Source of the DNA: Sinohyriopsis cumingii
Taxonomy: Eukaryota; Mollusca; Bivalvia; Unionida; Unionidae
Assembly: GCA_028554795.2 (NCBI GenBank)
Contig: CM068827.1
Location: 75,155,244-75,219,243, forward strand
Direction of reading: 5' to 3'
Length of the DNA stretch: 64,000 bases
Positions 36,540 to 49,900 of this stretch are shown here, piece after piece. The translations under genes were made by a program, and so were the position numbers. The notes below the pieces were generated by a model. The model did not search any database and was not told where the DNA came from. It saw only the letters and a list, made by a program, of their open reading frames with translations. Numbering within the stretch: position 1 is the first letter of the stretch; every line of letters starts with the position of its first letter.

Positions 36540-37560
36540 ATGGAATTGGAGTTGAGAAAGCTGGAACTTCAGAAAGAAGGTAGAGAAAAACAAATGCATT
36601 TGCAAGCAGAAGGAAAAGAGAAAGACAAATGCAGTTACAAGAAAAACAAATGCAGTTACAATATGAGAAAGAGGAGAGAGAGAGAGAGAGACAGGAAATA
36701 GAGAAAGAAAAACATGCAAATACAGTACAAAGAAAAACAGATGCAAATACAGTTACAAGGAAAACACATATATATGGAAGAAAGAGAGAAAGAGATGGAA
36801 TATCAATGTAAAATGACAGAAATGGAACTGGCAAGTGAAAAATACATTCTTACTTCAAATCCAAATTTACGTTTTGATCTTGCAAAGATTATTAGGTTAG
36901 TGCCCCTTTACAGATTTAAAGAAGTAGACAAATATTTTACTCGTTTTGAAAAAGTTGCTGAAAATTTGAAATGGCCAAGGGAGCATTGTACTCAATTATT
37001 ACAATGTGTACTCACTGGTATGGCTAGTGATATTTACAATTCACTGTCAGTTCACCAAAGTGGTAACTTTGATTTGGTTAAGTAATGCGTCTTAAGGGGT
37101 TATGAGTTAGTCTCAAGCTTATCGGCAAAATTTCAAAAACTATAGAAAAGAAGCTGGACAAACTCATGTCGAATTGGCAAGAGAAAAAGAGTAGTTATTT
37201 GATAGATGGTGCTTAGCCACGAAAGTTGAACGATATTATGAGAGTCTCAATCCACTTATATTACTTGAAGATTTCAAACACTGTGTCCATAGTGACATTA
37301 AGTCTTATTTTGACGAGCGTCAGATCGAGACCTTAGAAAATGCTGCTCGAGCTGCTGATGAGTATTCTTTAATTCAACAGTCTTCTGGCAGAAAATTATT
37401 TCAACCTAATACAAGCTTTTCTAAAGCTCATACTGGCACAACTTCTAAGAATCGAGCTTCTGATAAGCTTGATTCAAGATCCTTGTTTCTTCCTACTTGT
37501 ACCTATTGAAAGAAAAGAGGATACGTTATTTCTGATTGCTGCAAATTGACAAATAGGCAT
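36540..37560 (+). pseudogene. LTR element fossil: gag-like segment
   Basis: An N-terminal Glu-Lys-Gln-rich, coiled-coil-like stretch is followed by a capsid-like segment with VDKYFTRFEKVAENLKWP and TQLLQCVLTGMASDIY, a pattern of invertebrate Ty3/gypsy capsids. Near 37490-37545 is a zinc-knuckle-like Cys cluster. The segment is broken and is treated as a fossil. Confidence 0.75.
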
Positions 37561-37659
37561 CCGAATCAAGACAGACCTATTCTAAATGATCTTATTTCTA
37601 AGAGGTCAAGGTCACGGTCTTGTATTGAAAGCATCACATTTGTTGGGTCTAATAAACCC

Positions 37660-38120
37660 CAGTCTGATTTTATTATGGAGAATTATGAACCCTTCATATC
37701 GAAGGGTTCTATGTCACTCTTGGGTGATTCAGCCAATCCTATCCCTATTAAAATTTAAAGGGACACAGGAGCTTCTCAGCGTCGGTTTTTGTCAGGCATT
37801 TTGCCTTTTTCTGAGAAGTCTTCTGCTAATGAGAGTGATCTTATTCAGGGAGTAGATTGCGGCTTTTTTAATGTTCTTCTCCATTGTATAAATGTGTCAT
37901 CAGACTTAGTCAGAGGACCCGTGACAGTTGGCACAGTGTCTGTTTTACTCGTTGAGGGTAGTCATTTATTATTAGGCAACGACCTAGCTGGAGAAAAGGT
38001 TGCGGTTAATCCACTTGTAAATGACAAGCCTTGCTTGGATCAGAAAGTCGATCCAATTGAAAAAGAATTCCCTGATTTATTCCCAGCTTGTGCAGTTACT
38101 AGACCTATGGCAAAGAAAGC
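37660..38120 (+). pseudogene. LTR element fossil: protease-like segment and linker
   Basis: An Asp-Thr-Gly-Ala-Ser motif near 37760, the retropepsin active-site signature, is followed by VEGSHLLLGNDLAGEKV, the GNDLA-type closing motif found in many Ty3/gypsy proteases. The linker continues DPIEKEFPDLFPACAVTR. Broken fossil. Confidence 0.7.
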
Positions 38121-38449
38121 TCTAGAGAATGATGTTGATAAGGAAAGCATTCCTTTAGCTGATACATGTATTAGTCAGGCTTTTGATGAAGTCACTTTTA
38201 TTTCTTGTTTGGATCAATCAGAAGGTATTGATCACAGTGATCCTCTTTATAAGACTCATTCTCTTTATTCTAATCATGGTGACAAAAGACAATATTTGTC
38301 GTCGAACAGGAAAAAGATCCTGATCTCTCCTGTTTGTTTTAAACGGCCATTAGTGAAACTGAAGCTACTGAAGTTCCTGTCTGTTATTTTATTAAACATG
38401 GAATTCTTATGAGAAAATGGAGACCTCCCGAGGTACCTGGAGTGATGTG

Positions 38450-39060
38450 TGGTCAGTGAACTATCAGAGTGTAGATCCAAAACCTTACAGACATAGTCTG
38501 GCCCATGAAACTCCTTTGGCTGGTCATTTAAGGATTAATACTACTTATCACAAGATCTTGACTAACTTCTATTAGCCAAAACTCACACGTGATGTTCGTA
38601 AATACTGTAGATCTTGTCATACTTGTCAAATGGTAGGAAAACCGAACCAGAACATACATAAGGCTCATCTGCAACCTATTACTGCCTTTGACGAACCATT
38701 TAGTAGAATAAGGGTAGATTGTGTTGGTTCCTTATCTAAGACCAAGTCAGATAACCAGTACCTGATGATCATTATGTGTGCGTCAACAAGGTTTCCAGAG
38801 GCAATTTCTTTGAGGAATATATAAAACCTTGATAAAGTTTTCTACTATATTTCACCTTCTCTACTCACTCTGTTCAATCGGGTCAAGGGTCACATTTTAG
38901 GCCTGGACAGCCTATATTGCATGAATTTGGCATTCAGCAATTCAAGTCAAAAGTGAAATTATAGTTCGACTGAGTAGATATTACGGCCCTTATAACGTTA
39001 AGAAGAAAATGAATGAGTTAAGTTATAATGTTAGTGCTCATTGGATCTAAAATAAATTAT
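38450..39060 (+). pseudogene. LTR element fossil: integrase-like segment placed before the reverse transcriptase
   Basis: A zinc-binding-like region (AGHLRI, then a CRSCHTCQMVGKPNQ-type text) is followed by the start of a catalytic core (PFSRIRVDCVGSL, then YLMIIMCASTRFPEAI). These are the classic HHCC and DxVGPL…DxxTRFPEA motifs of gypsy integrases. It lies upstream of the reverse transcriptase segments on the same strand. The later core is poorly preserved. Confidence 0.78.
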
Positions 39061-39219
39061 AGGAGTACTAGTATTTTGAAGGAGATAGACAGGTTAAACA
39101 TGCAATTAATTTAGTTGTACCTGTCCCACTCAGCGAAGATTTAAATGAAAGATTATTATCAGATTCTACTAATATTAGAACTACAAAGATTTCGGAATTA
39201 AGAAATTATGAAAGACCTG

Positions 39220-41541
39220 GACATTGCAAGAGCAAGAAAGAAATGAACTTAAACAGTTATTATTTGAATATGAGCACTTATTTGCAGATGTTCCTACAAA
39301 AACGAATACACTTTTCCATGACGTTGCAATTGTTAATTCCAAACCTGTGAAACAAAACCCGTACAGGATGAACCATCTCAAACGGGAATACTTGAAAAAA
39401 GAAATTCAGTATTTGCTGGAGAATGATTTTATAGAGTAAAAGTTACTCGAGTTCACCTTGCAGACTTGTTCCAAAACCAGATAAAACGTTCCGTATGTGT
39501 ACTGTCTTATGTCACGTGTTTAGACTCGAATAAACAGTAACACAAGAAAGAGTGAAAACAAAAATCTTTTAAAAATACAATAACAATTTGTTTTCCATGA
39601 AAAATTCTGTAAAAATGAAGGAAAATATGAATTTACGGTTTTAAGAATCAAATCCAAAAATAATACCAGAATAATCCACGAATAACTTTTTTGAAGTCCT
39701 AATAACTAAATGTTTTAATGATTTCAAGTTCCAGTCCCGACGAGGAATCCAAGATGGAAGACGATGAAACGTGTTGTAATATGTAGTATTGAAGTCTATA
39801 GTTCATTGTACAAATAAGAAATATCACTCCGGTTATGGAAAGCTGAATAATTTAATTTATAAGAACTGTCTTTGATTAAGAATCTCACATGAGCAGATTA
39901 TTTTCCAGGAAACAATATTTAATCGTTCTGAATCCAAATAATTTGAAATAACTCCAATCCAAGTAATTTGATAATTTGAACATACAGCTTCTAGTGTACG
40001 AAAAAGCCCAGCTGCAGCTGAGAATAATTCTCCAAAACAAAAGCTATATCGCCTTCTAAAACGTAAACAGGGGGGCACGTGATCATGTTCTGGAAGCTAC
40101 TAGAAATTAGATACTTGTTAAGATACACGAACACCCAGCATGGCCCTGACGAAAAGCAATAATTGTACTCAAAGAAATAAAAAATAAAAAATATTGTTCA
40201 CATCTTAAACACATAGTCTCATCATGATCTCGACAACAACCAATCATTTTAAAATAAAAATAGAACTTATTTACGTGGTTGCTACTAATATTGAATCAAG
40301 GTAAGGATCTAGGTCAAACTATTTTCTGACAAAAGTATCTTTAGTGAATAAATTTACATTACAATAGCATGTAATAAATTTAAAAAAATTAAAACTGGCA
40401 AAAAATTAAATTGAAATAAATATATATTAAGTCATATATAATTAAATCAAATGTACATAACAACTGATTGCAGAAAGGTGAATAGTGTGAGAAAAACAGA
40501 TTCATTTCCATTACCAAGAATCGATGACTGCATTGATAAGATCGAGAATGCCAAGTATGTCACAAAATTTGACTTTCTTAAAGGATTTTTGGCAGATTCC
40601 ATTAACGGAAAGAGAAAGGAAATTTCGGCATTCGTGACTCCTTTGCCAATATAAAGTAATGCCGTTTGGGTTGAAACGGTCGCCAAGCTCATTTCCACGT
40701 CTCATGAATATGATTACCTCTGGTCTAGACAATTGTGATGCTTACATCGATGATGTCATCATTTACAAAGATACCTGAAAAGAACATTTTACAACAATTC
40801 GGAAATTCTTTGACAGACTCACAGTTGTAAGTTTGACAATTAATTTTTCCAAAGGTGAGTGCGGCCGTGCTAGTGTAACTTTCTTAGACACATCGTGGGA
40901 CATGGACAAGTTAAACCTATAGATGCTAAGGTCAGGGCTGTCTCTGAATTCCCTGTGCCTGTAATAAAAAGCAACTGATGCGATTTTTTAGGTATGGCTG
41001 GATAATATCGGAACTTTTGTTCCAATTTATCCATAATTACTGAACCCCTGACAAATTGTATTGAGTAGGAAAAACAAGTTACTTTGGACTGCAAATTGCC
41101 TGGAGGTATTTGACAAGTTGAAAGCCATACCTAAAAGCGCGCCAGTTTCTACAGCTCCGAATTTCAGACAAAATTTAAATTGTTGATGCAAGTGATGTTG
41201 GGGTTGAAGCAGTTTTCCTTCAAGAAGATAAAAATGGTATTGATCATCCAGTGTGTTATTTTTTTAAAATATTAAATAAGCATCCAAGAAATTATTCATT
41301 AATCGAAAAGGAATGTTTGGCTTTGATTTTGGCATTACAACATTTTGAAGTTCACCTTAGTTCAGCTCCTTCTTCGATTATTGTATTTGGTGGTCACAAC
41401 CCCCTTTCATCTGCAAGCAAGATGAAAAATAAACATCAAATACTACTAAGATGGATTTTATTATTACAAGAAAATAATCTTGACATCAGGTACATCAGGG
41501 GAAAAGATAATCTAATAGCAGATGTGCTTCCCCGTCTGTAA
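39220..41541 (+). pseudogene. LTR element fossil: reverse transcriptase and RNase H segments
   Basis: Segment 39220-39505 carries the approach to the reverse transcriptase (HLFADVPTKTN, then NPYRMNHLKREYLKKEIQYL). Segment 40463-40800 carries RKVNSVRKTDSFPLPRIDDC, a KFDFLKGF-type motif A, a PFGLK-type motif B and an AYIDDVIIY-type motif C. Segment 41150-41541 is RNase H-like, with NYSLIEKECLALILALQHFE and IRYIRGKDNLIADVLPR. The gap between the first two segments is an inverted solo LTR. Broken fossil. Confidence 0.82.
39510..40462 (-). mobile_element. Solo LTR of the same family, inserted in reverse inside the reverse transcriptase
   Basis: On the minus strand it starts TGTTATGTACATTTGATTTA and ends CACGTGACATAAG, matching the family's ends; the last bases run to about 39505. 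The interrupted sequence resumes with ACTGAT directly after it, and a four-base CAGT (minus strand) on both sides is a likely target duplication. A solo LTR arises by recombination between the two LTRs of a complete insertion, so a second element of this family once sat here. Confidence 0.85.
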
Positions 41542-41669
41542 AAAAAGCATTATTTCATGTACACTGTGAATAATTCATAAGGGATCTTATGTTTTTCTTT
41601 AACCTCGTGTATAATTATTCTATAGTAAAAAACACTTTATCGTATAAATCGTTCTTTTTCTTTATGGAG

Positions 41670-42600
41670 TGGTAGTCATATATATATCCAATTTAATTCA
41701 TTTTTTAAATTCTATTGTTTGTTTGTCAGCTTTAGACATTTATTTTTATTGTACATGCTATCATAATATAATCTTGTTTACTTGATTTGGAATTGTTTTC
41801 CAGAAAATAGTTTGACCTCGACTGATTCATTTGTAAACACATAAAACGGACTTAGTTCCCGACCTTAATTCAACATTAGTAACAGTCACGTGAACAAGTT
41901 TTTTTTTAAATCTATTTTTATAGTGGAAATAATAAGAGTGAGATCAAGGCTGTGTTTGATACGTTACCCTCGACTTGTAAATAGGTTTTAGTGAAATAAA
42001 CAACATTTTTTATTTTATTATCGGAGTAAAATAATTTGATTTTATCAAGGTCATACTGGGACTACGTGACTTTTTATATGCAAAGATGATCATATGACCC
42101 TCATATGGGCACCCATTCTGCGCCTCAAAATTACTGCATAAACATTGTTTTAGAGAAATAATCTCAGTCTGGTTTAAAACACTTGATGTTTTTATTTCTT
42201 GTTTCAGTTTGGAGTTATTTTAATGTTTATTTGAATTATTTGGTTTCAAAAGGATTAAGTATTTTTTCCTGGAAGTATATGTGTGCTCATACAGAATTCT
42301 TAAACAAAGACATTTTTTAAACATTTATTCGGATTTCCAACACCGGAAGCTTATTTCTTGTGTTTCCATAAGGAACTGTAGACAACCACACTATACAGGA
42401 TACAGCATATGTCATCGCCTTCCATTTTGGATTCTTCGTTGGGACACGAAGTTGAATTCTTTAGAACATTTCATTATTGTATTAGTGGATTATTTTTGTA
42501 TTATATTTGGATTTGATTCTTTATTTAATTTTTCCAAAGCTTGTTGTTTTCACTCTTTCTTGTGTTACTGTTTATTCGAGCCTGAACACGTAACATAAGA
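41670..42600 (+). repeat. 3' LTR of the fossil element
   Basis: Shares with the 5' LTR the blocks GTAATAAAC-like start region, TTTGTAAACACATAAA, CCCGACCTTAATTCAACATT, AACAGTCACGTGAACAAG, GTGTGCTCAT, and the ending TCTTGTGTTACTGTTTATTC followed by CACGTAACATAAGA. The exact 5' edge is blurred by divergence. Confidence 0.8.
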
Positions 42601-44500
42601 CTAATATTGGATTTGTATTACAGACCGACTGGTTCATTATTCTATTATTAGTGTCATTGCTTAAACTAATTGCCCAAGAGGCTGATAATTCAGCTGAAAT
42701 ACGTGTTCGCACTTCAAACCAAGCTTTATTCTTTGCTTTCGAAAACAGAACTGAACCTCCATGAAGTTGTAGTCGACGCTGTGCAAATTCAATGTTGTTA
42801 ATTCGGGATGGTGCCTGTGAAGTGTCGAATTTTGAATTGCTGTGAACTTTAAAGTTGAATGCATTGAGCATTAACATTTTATCGCATTTAAGCCAGCACA
42901 GTACTGTGAAGGGTCACTTCTACCTTTCGTTGTTTATCCCCCCCCCCCCCCATGTCAGTGTAAACTTCAAAGAGGCAGCAATCCAACTCTGTGAAATTGA
43001 CCGGGGTATCTTAACACGGTCCTTAAAATGTAAACATTTTAGCTGCCAAACCTAACCGCTTGGTAGGAACCTATGTCAAATTATCATTTTTCAAAGGGAC
43101 ATTGTTACGCATCGTCGTTCATAGATTCGGAGCTGTCTAAAGCTGATGAAATGAATTATTTCTTTGGAAAAAATTAGGGACCTCTGCCTACGATTTGGCA
43201 GAATAAATTAAGGTGTACACTTTAGAAACAATCAAAATTAAAGTGAGGACCGTAGTCGAAATTCTTTTGTCTCAAATTTCCTGAAATAGGAAGAGAGTCT
43301 TGACTCCGGGAAGGCCTAAAGAGAAAAGTGCTTTCGTCATTAAACAAGAAAGAGAATAGGTGGCCGTCTTGTAAAAAGAAATACAGGTTTTAGTGCTAGG
43401 ACGCACAAGTTCTGAAAGAGAACAGCAATGAGGTACGCAATTTTAGTTTCACGTAATATTCTATTATTTGATTGTTTATGCAAATGTGTTTTCTATGACT
43501 AGGTTTCTATATTATGTATCGTTTATTCAGTTTCAAGAAATGTGTTGATGCTAGAGTTGTTATTTTATTCTATTTCATGGGAATGTGTTAATACTAGAGT
43601 TGTTATGCAATTTATTTTAATTCAATTTCATGGGAAGTGTTGATGCTAAAACTGTTATGCAATTTACCTTTTAATTTTACAGTTATTAGTTCACTGGTAG
43701 AATTGATTGCATGCGAACCGAATGTTCATATGTGTAGGATTTCGTAGGATTATATGAAATAACTCCCTTTGTTTTTAGGACGATACAGATTATCATGAGT
43801 TAACGATACTTACCTAATTATATCTGATTTTGTAATGTTTGATTAATCTTGTAGGTTAAGGATTGCTGTGTGTTGCAATTTGTGAATTTCATGCAGTAGT
43901 AATCGAACATGTAGTAGCATGTGTAAAAGAATACGGTAATATTCGATAGATGCTCGCGTGGTAATTTAAGACCTGCCGCTACAAGCGAGGTCAATGTCCT
44001 AGCGTACTAAATCAGCATTTACACAGTGTGTGGATATCCAACATGCTTTGAGTAACGTGAGGTAATTTTATGTACGTCTAGAGAGTGGGGTATACAGAAA
44101 GTATGGGGTAATTTTGTCCTTTAAGGAACAGTTGCTGGGAGAGAGACGGGACAGTCTGAAGACAGAAGTCCGAGGAAAAGAAGGACGAGGTCAGAATAAA
44201 AGGACCAGGAAAACCATGAATGGACAAAGCATAGAGCTGAGAAAGGATGAACTAGGAGAACTTTGATATAAAGTCAAAGGAAAGGAAGGTGATGCAAATC
44301 AATCGTGGACATTGCGCTCTTTTCACCTCTCGTTATGACGATGAAACAAATCCAAATTGGACACTCCTGTTAAGTTATATTGACATAATCTAACTTGAAT
44401 TGGAATTGCCGTTATTAATTTGTTCTGATTAAGTTTGTTTTGTTTTGTTTTTTTGTTGGTTTTTTTTTTGTCAATGGGGGCTCGTTTTGCGTTATTTCTT
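42601..44500. other. Intergenic DNA with a small tandem repeat
   Basis: No gene recognised. At 43530-43675 three units of about 60 bases share GTGTTGATGCTAGAGTTGTT and CAATTTCATGGGAA. A C-run lies at 42940-42952 and a purine-rich block at 44140-44300. An open minus-strand frame at 42572-42877 has protein-like composition (SVLFSKAKNKAWFEVRTRI), but I recognise no family and partly overlap it with the LTR end. Confidence 0.6.
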
Positions 44501-47339
44501 CCCAGTATTCTCACTCAGTTCTCTTTTGAAATTCTATTCTTCTTTCACCCCCGCCGGGCTATAATATCGAGGGATATCATCCTTTAAATAACGCCAGCCA
44601 AATCCAATTAACCACCCCACTTACAAAGAGAGCCATGTTACAGTGCTATTGACTAGATCTTGTATATCTGTGTATGCGGTATTTACATGATTTCGAGTTC
44701 ACTCAAAGTTTATGATCTGCAATAGCACTAACTGGTACGGAGATATACCCTCACTGGCGCATTTACATCCCACGCGCGATCGGGTGTAACTTGGACTTTT
44801 GCCATTACTTATACATTATTTCTTTCGTCTGTCACCTTTCGCCTGACAGCTGTATCCGCTTGCCATTGTTATATTTGCTTTCGTCGAATCATTTATCTAC
44901 CCACATAAGCTTTTCTGAACCTGTTGAGCAGCTTCATGATGTTTTTTCTAGCCTGAACTGGCATTGTTTCTTGGTGGATGTGTCATCGACTTTGGTTCAA
45001 CCGTTGGTGCTGCTCAATCTCAAATCGACTAAACCTCCTGAGATCCCAGATTTATTTGACCGATGTTCAGCAATGTGTTGATGCTATCAAAGCATGCATT
45101 TCAACTTGTTTAGCTATCGGTGCTGTGCGCGAGGCCAGAGCCACGAGCAGTATGGTGCACCTTTAAACAATACTTGGACAACATTGCCAAGGACATTTCA
45201 GTAGTATGTCATTTAAATATGTTTTCTCTAGCTGAATAAAAGTTCTGGTATCACACGTCCAGGTATGGCTATCATTATATTTAAATCTCAATTAGCTCTC
45301 TAATCCAGGGTTGTATCGTCTCCTCAGTTCTCGCTCAGATCCAACATGTGCCCATCCTGATCCACTAGGATAAACCGAATATGTGCCAACCGACAATTAT
45401 GACATGGACGATAGAGGGAGCCTCCGGAGTAATCGATATCAGATCGGGGGAAGGTGTCCTCAGTCATGGCAAAACCAAATAATATAAGATCATGACACTT
45501 GCGTTGTCGATGCGGGGGTCTCTTAGCTACCTATAATGGCGTCACAGGTCAGATTAACCCGAGTCGTGTTGGTGATTCTATTAATGTCTGACACGATATT
45601 ATAACTGGTGCAGTCGAGTCCTGTGCGTTGAATTCAATTATTATCCAGAATCTTTTTAATGTCTTCAGGATAACAAAGATCAGTTCTCAACGGAGACTGC
45701 ACAATATGAACTACGTACGTTGGAGATTCGATTGCGATGGCAGAGCTGATTATGTGAATGAATACTTTTAAATTGCGCTTTTAACCAATCAGATCCTCTG
45801 TTGGATCTCTTCATTCTCCGTCTGATCTCTTCATTTATTGATAGAAGCTCGTTGAAAGTTCAGAAACAATCCAGGCATCTCCTTGGCCACTCGTTGATGA
45901 AAACAAGAATGAAGTATTCTCGTGGAAGCCCACCGATGGATACGATCGATTATTTGGCCAAATCGGCTAAACGCGCAACGATGTTTATACGATCTTGACC
46001 GGTATTGAAAATGTGAAATAAACGTCTGCTTTCGTTGATGAGATTGTAATCATTTAGGTGATGATCGTGGTTAAGATTGATACAACATGTTGAATTGCTG
46101 CATCGATTTCGAGAAGAATCGCCTCATAATTCATAATCAATATTGCATAAACCGTAGATGTTGTGTAAATCATCGAAGTTTTTAATAAGTTCTTGCATCA
46201 ACTTGTGAAACGCCCCACGGTCCATGATGTTGTTGATACGCAACCGCTGACAAATCGACGTAACTTCAGTCATGACTTACGGTTCGTTATTCCCTGTACA
46301 AAACAACACCACTGATGTCAACAACCTGTCCAAGAGTTCATAGCCTACGGTCGCGCAATTAAGGATGGGAAACGAATACCTTCACCACATACATCTGGTT
46401 GCTGATCTTCAAAGAATTCTTCTGGATGGGGACTCTCAACGACTTCTTGTCTTCCACGTTGACGTTTTTTTACATTTTACGCGACTGTAACGTATCCTTG
46501 ACACGGAGGCTGCTGACTATAATATTATGGATCAGTTCCGGGTGTTTGCATGTGGATTTATGGCGCTGAGCCGCATACTCTGTCATCACATCACTGACAG
46601 GTGTTGACATTGTTTTTATCATACTCGATCCTTGCGTAATCCGCCAGTCAAGTAAATTGTAAGGAAACTATAGACCTTTCTATTTTTGTTTCCATGGGTA
46701 CGGCCATATTCGTATCCCGTGACCGTCTGTCATTAAGGTACTAATTTATATCTGCGATTAATCTGAGAGACATTTATTTCCTACGTGTTGTTTCTAAATA
46801 CCATCGATTATCTCAAGCAGTAAGAAAAGCTCATGTGAGCAGATAAATGGTGTTTTTCAGTTAAATAGATAAAATAATTCCATAATACAAACAATTAGCA
46901 TGTTCAGAAAGTTAATAAAATATAATTTCTGGGTAAAGCCGATTTAGTCTTCTTCCCATTTATTTCCATTTTACTGGGCCAGATCGAGTCCGGTCCTTAA
47001 ATTTCAGACATGATGAATTGTTTTTAAAAAAAAAAAACAATCGAACGATCATTAAGAGATGCTTTTGAATACAAGATAAAACAAAATGATGACACGTTAT
47101 ATCTACAAATGCGAAATGCCAAATAGTTTTGACACATGCTCCGAATATTATAATCCTCAGTCAGTTATGGTCTTTTAGATAAAGCGCACAGAGCACCACA
47201 AATCTGTGAATGATGCAGTTTTAGCTGACCTGACATGATAACACTTGAAGGTATTTTAAAATGATCCACTGGATTGATTTAAAGCCCTACTTACATCTCA
47301 GTGCAATTAAAGGGAGAGAGGAGATACTGATCATATACC

Positions 47340-47480
47340 CGATTAAAGGACAGAAAGTAATTTGATAAAAGTCACAATTCTGATTTTCATTGCTGTGAAA
47401 GAGTTTTAGGACAAAAAGTCACAGTTCTGATTTCCAGTTATGAAAGAGGTGTAGGATTAAAAGTTAAAGGATAAATTTTA
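47340..47480. repeat. Short degenerate tandem repeat
   Basis: Two to three units sharing GGACAAAAAGTCACAGTTCT and GTGAAAGAG-type text. Followed at 47516-47540 by GGTCAACAAGGTCAACAAG, a small hexamer-like repeat. Confidence 0.6.
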
Positions 47481-48786
47481 TTGGAGTTCTGAAAACGACG
47501 TAGGTCATCAAGGTCGACAGGGTCAACAAGGTCAACAAGTCATAACAGAATATGTAATTTTTCATGTCTTTTTACTACATGAATTAGGACCATGTTTTTT
47601 TTGTCCTATTAAATACAGTATTTATACGCTAATACCTTTTTACCTGCTAAATTCTTGTCAAAACTACCTCTTCCTGCGTACAATATAATTTGATAAAGAG
47701 AGACCAGACATCAGCTTCCAACATGCATATCCTGTAACTTTATTTACTTAGTAATTAAAGAAACAAACCATGCCGCCAATTGTCAGATTCTTATCAACAT
47801 CACCCCTTCCTGTGTGATACACCTTCCCTAACAAATAAACCAAACTCCCAAAGTATTGTCAAAACCACCGCAATGTGTCAAACTTGAATATTTAATTGTT
47901 ATTTCAGTGTATAATATTTGTGTCAATCAATAGGCTGTATAATTATGATCACCAAGGCAAAAATGAATGAAAAAAAGTTTGAAGCAGATAAAAGTACATT
48001 GGTATAATGCAGATATTAGATAAATCCAGTAAACACATGTGATAGAACAATGTCATATTTTATTGATTTATGTATCACAGTTTATATTATGTGTTTTAGA
48101 GATATTTATTCAAGAGCATAACACCATAGATATTTAAATTAATTAATTGCTTTTAGATGCAAACAGCAAAATCGTGAAACGTTTTGTAGCATCAATTTAT
48201 TACAATAAGTCATAATGTATATGATATACCACGAGATGTATAAATTTTTCATTGTAAGGAAACGAGGCGTGCCGAGTTTTGTTTTAATGAAACATTTATA
48301 CAACGAGTAGTATATCATTGATAAAGCATACATACTGTACATATTTTTATTTATAACACATACAAATACATATATTTGCTCTTTGAATAGTGTTAAGATT
48401 TACAACATGCAGCTGTGTATTGACCGAGTGAATGAACTCCTCACATCCCCGAGTGTGGCCGCTACAAACTATAGTTCTATGTCTTTTGTGTCTATTCACA
48501 ATCTATTTGCATATTGATAAGTTGCTTGTTTTCTTTTTTAGTTTCTATCTTTACGATTTAAACATGAAAGATGGTTTTAATGATGAAAGTAGAGCACTAC
48601 AAACTCTTGATTAGCTATGTCATTCACATGAACGCTTAGCCATTCACGTACCGTCGCATAGACATTAATGTGGAATAGAAACTAAGCGAAATGACGAACC
48701 TACAAGAGGTAACTAAAATATTTTAATAATTGACAGTTGATCTAAGTCATTATTCTGCTTTAGTAACAGTACCAACAACCATAAAC

Positions 48787-48827
48787 TCTCTCTCTCTCTC
48801 TCTCTCTCCCCCTCCCCCCCCCCCCTT
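48787..48827. repeat. (CT)n and C-run; G-run at 48949-48964
   Basis: A CT run grades into a ten-base C-run. About 120 bases on, a G-run of about 15 bases lies in the same region, so opposite-strand G tracts are close together. Confidence 0.9.
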
Positions 48828-49663
48828 GGTCTGTTTGACTTCACTTTTACTATTGTTCATAAGTCCAGAGACAACGTGGGATGACACAAACGAAAATCCT
48901 CTACGCTCGTCATTTCATAGATTTTAGCCCGTATCTTGCTACGATGGTCCGGGGGGGGGGGGGGAGGGCTTGTACGTTTTCGTATTTAATTAATGATAAT
49001 CGATTTTATACATTATATTGTGTTTAAGAAACAACAACAACAAAACATTAAATACATCACAGTATGTGTACCACGTAACCGAGAAATTTACCGTATATTG
49101 TCGACATGGTTTGCAAAGTTCTGTCATTAATAAACACTGTAGATAAATCCCAAGGAAAGTGAACACATATCATTACGACGAACCATATTCTTGTAGGTTA
49201 CTTGGTGTAATTTCTATTTCAAGGTTTGAATCCAGAATGAATTCCTTTTCTCTCTCACTACACATTTCTGCGTAGTTTGTCCGTTATGGACGAGAGGGGA
49301 GAGTGAACAGAAAGAAGAAAGGATTGTGATGAAAATGTGTACCATATTAAATTCATTTAGAAAACGGAGATTATTATTACTTTTTATCGTTATTTTCATA
49401 CGTAACTAATGATTAATGTATGAAAATCGATCATTGATCTAAAATCAACTGCTGAGATGAATTGTTAAGTAATCTGAAATACGTCTGTAATGTTAACAGA
49501 TCTGTTATCATAAATAGTCAAATTTACAAAGATTGCATTCTCGGTAGCCAGGCTTATTCAGTACCTTAATGGCCGACGCATTTGATGACACCTATCGGGT
49601 AGGGGAGATAACTATGTAAGCGCTGTCGAAAGTATGACCTCCGCAAGCATACTCCGAACTTCA

Positions 49664-49900
49664 TTATATTAGTGGTTGGCTGTACAATGCGTCAATGCCA
49701 CGAAATATCATTATCGTGTTGCATTTGTCACGGATGACTTTATGCACGTGTGCATATCGTCGTGTGACATAGACCATGTCTGTGTTTTTCTGACTACGTC
49801 GCGAAAATATTCTTCCGGGATTGCCGTATACGACAATATTATCCTCAGTCGGATCAAAGTCGTCCATGGCAGGTTGTTCGTCGACTGCGGAAACAAATCA
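49664..49900 (-). pseudogene. Packaging-ATPase-like segment (fossil)
   Basis: The minus-strand reading contains DFDPTEDNIVVYGNPGRIF, then DMVYVTRRYAHVHKVIRDKC and NTIMIFRG. The pattern of a two-acidic-residue strand, an Arg-rich turn, then a V-Y-x-T-x-R-Y strand and I-R-D-x-x-N-x-x-x-x-F-R resembles the second half of A32/FtsK-like DNA-packaging ATPases of Polintons and large DNA viruses. The Walker A part is not visible. The plus strand is also open here, but that product is Cys-rich and less protein-like. Treated as a fossil fragment. Confidence 0.35.

Larger units (their letters stand above)
32836..42600 (+). mobile_element. Fossil Ty3/gypsy LTR retrotransposon, Gmr1-like domain order
   Basis: Bounded by LTRs that begin TGTTACGTAT and end CACGTAACATAA. 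The 5' LTR is followed by AATTGGGCGCTCGTCC, the usual position of a primer-binding site. Between the LTRs, in order, are gag, protease, integrase, reverse transcriptase and RNase H segments on the + strand. Integrase before reverse transcriptase is the order known for the Gmr1 group of Ty3/gypsy elements; ordinary gypsy elements have it last. The element is broken in many places. Two later insertions (Penelope-like element, inverted solo LTR) and roughly ten percent visible mismatch between its LTRs over about 110 compared bases mark it as old. No clear target duplication remains at its outer ends. Confidence 0.85.
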
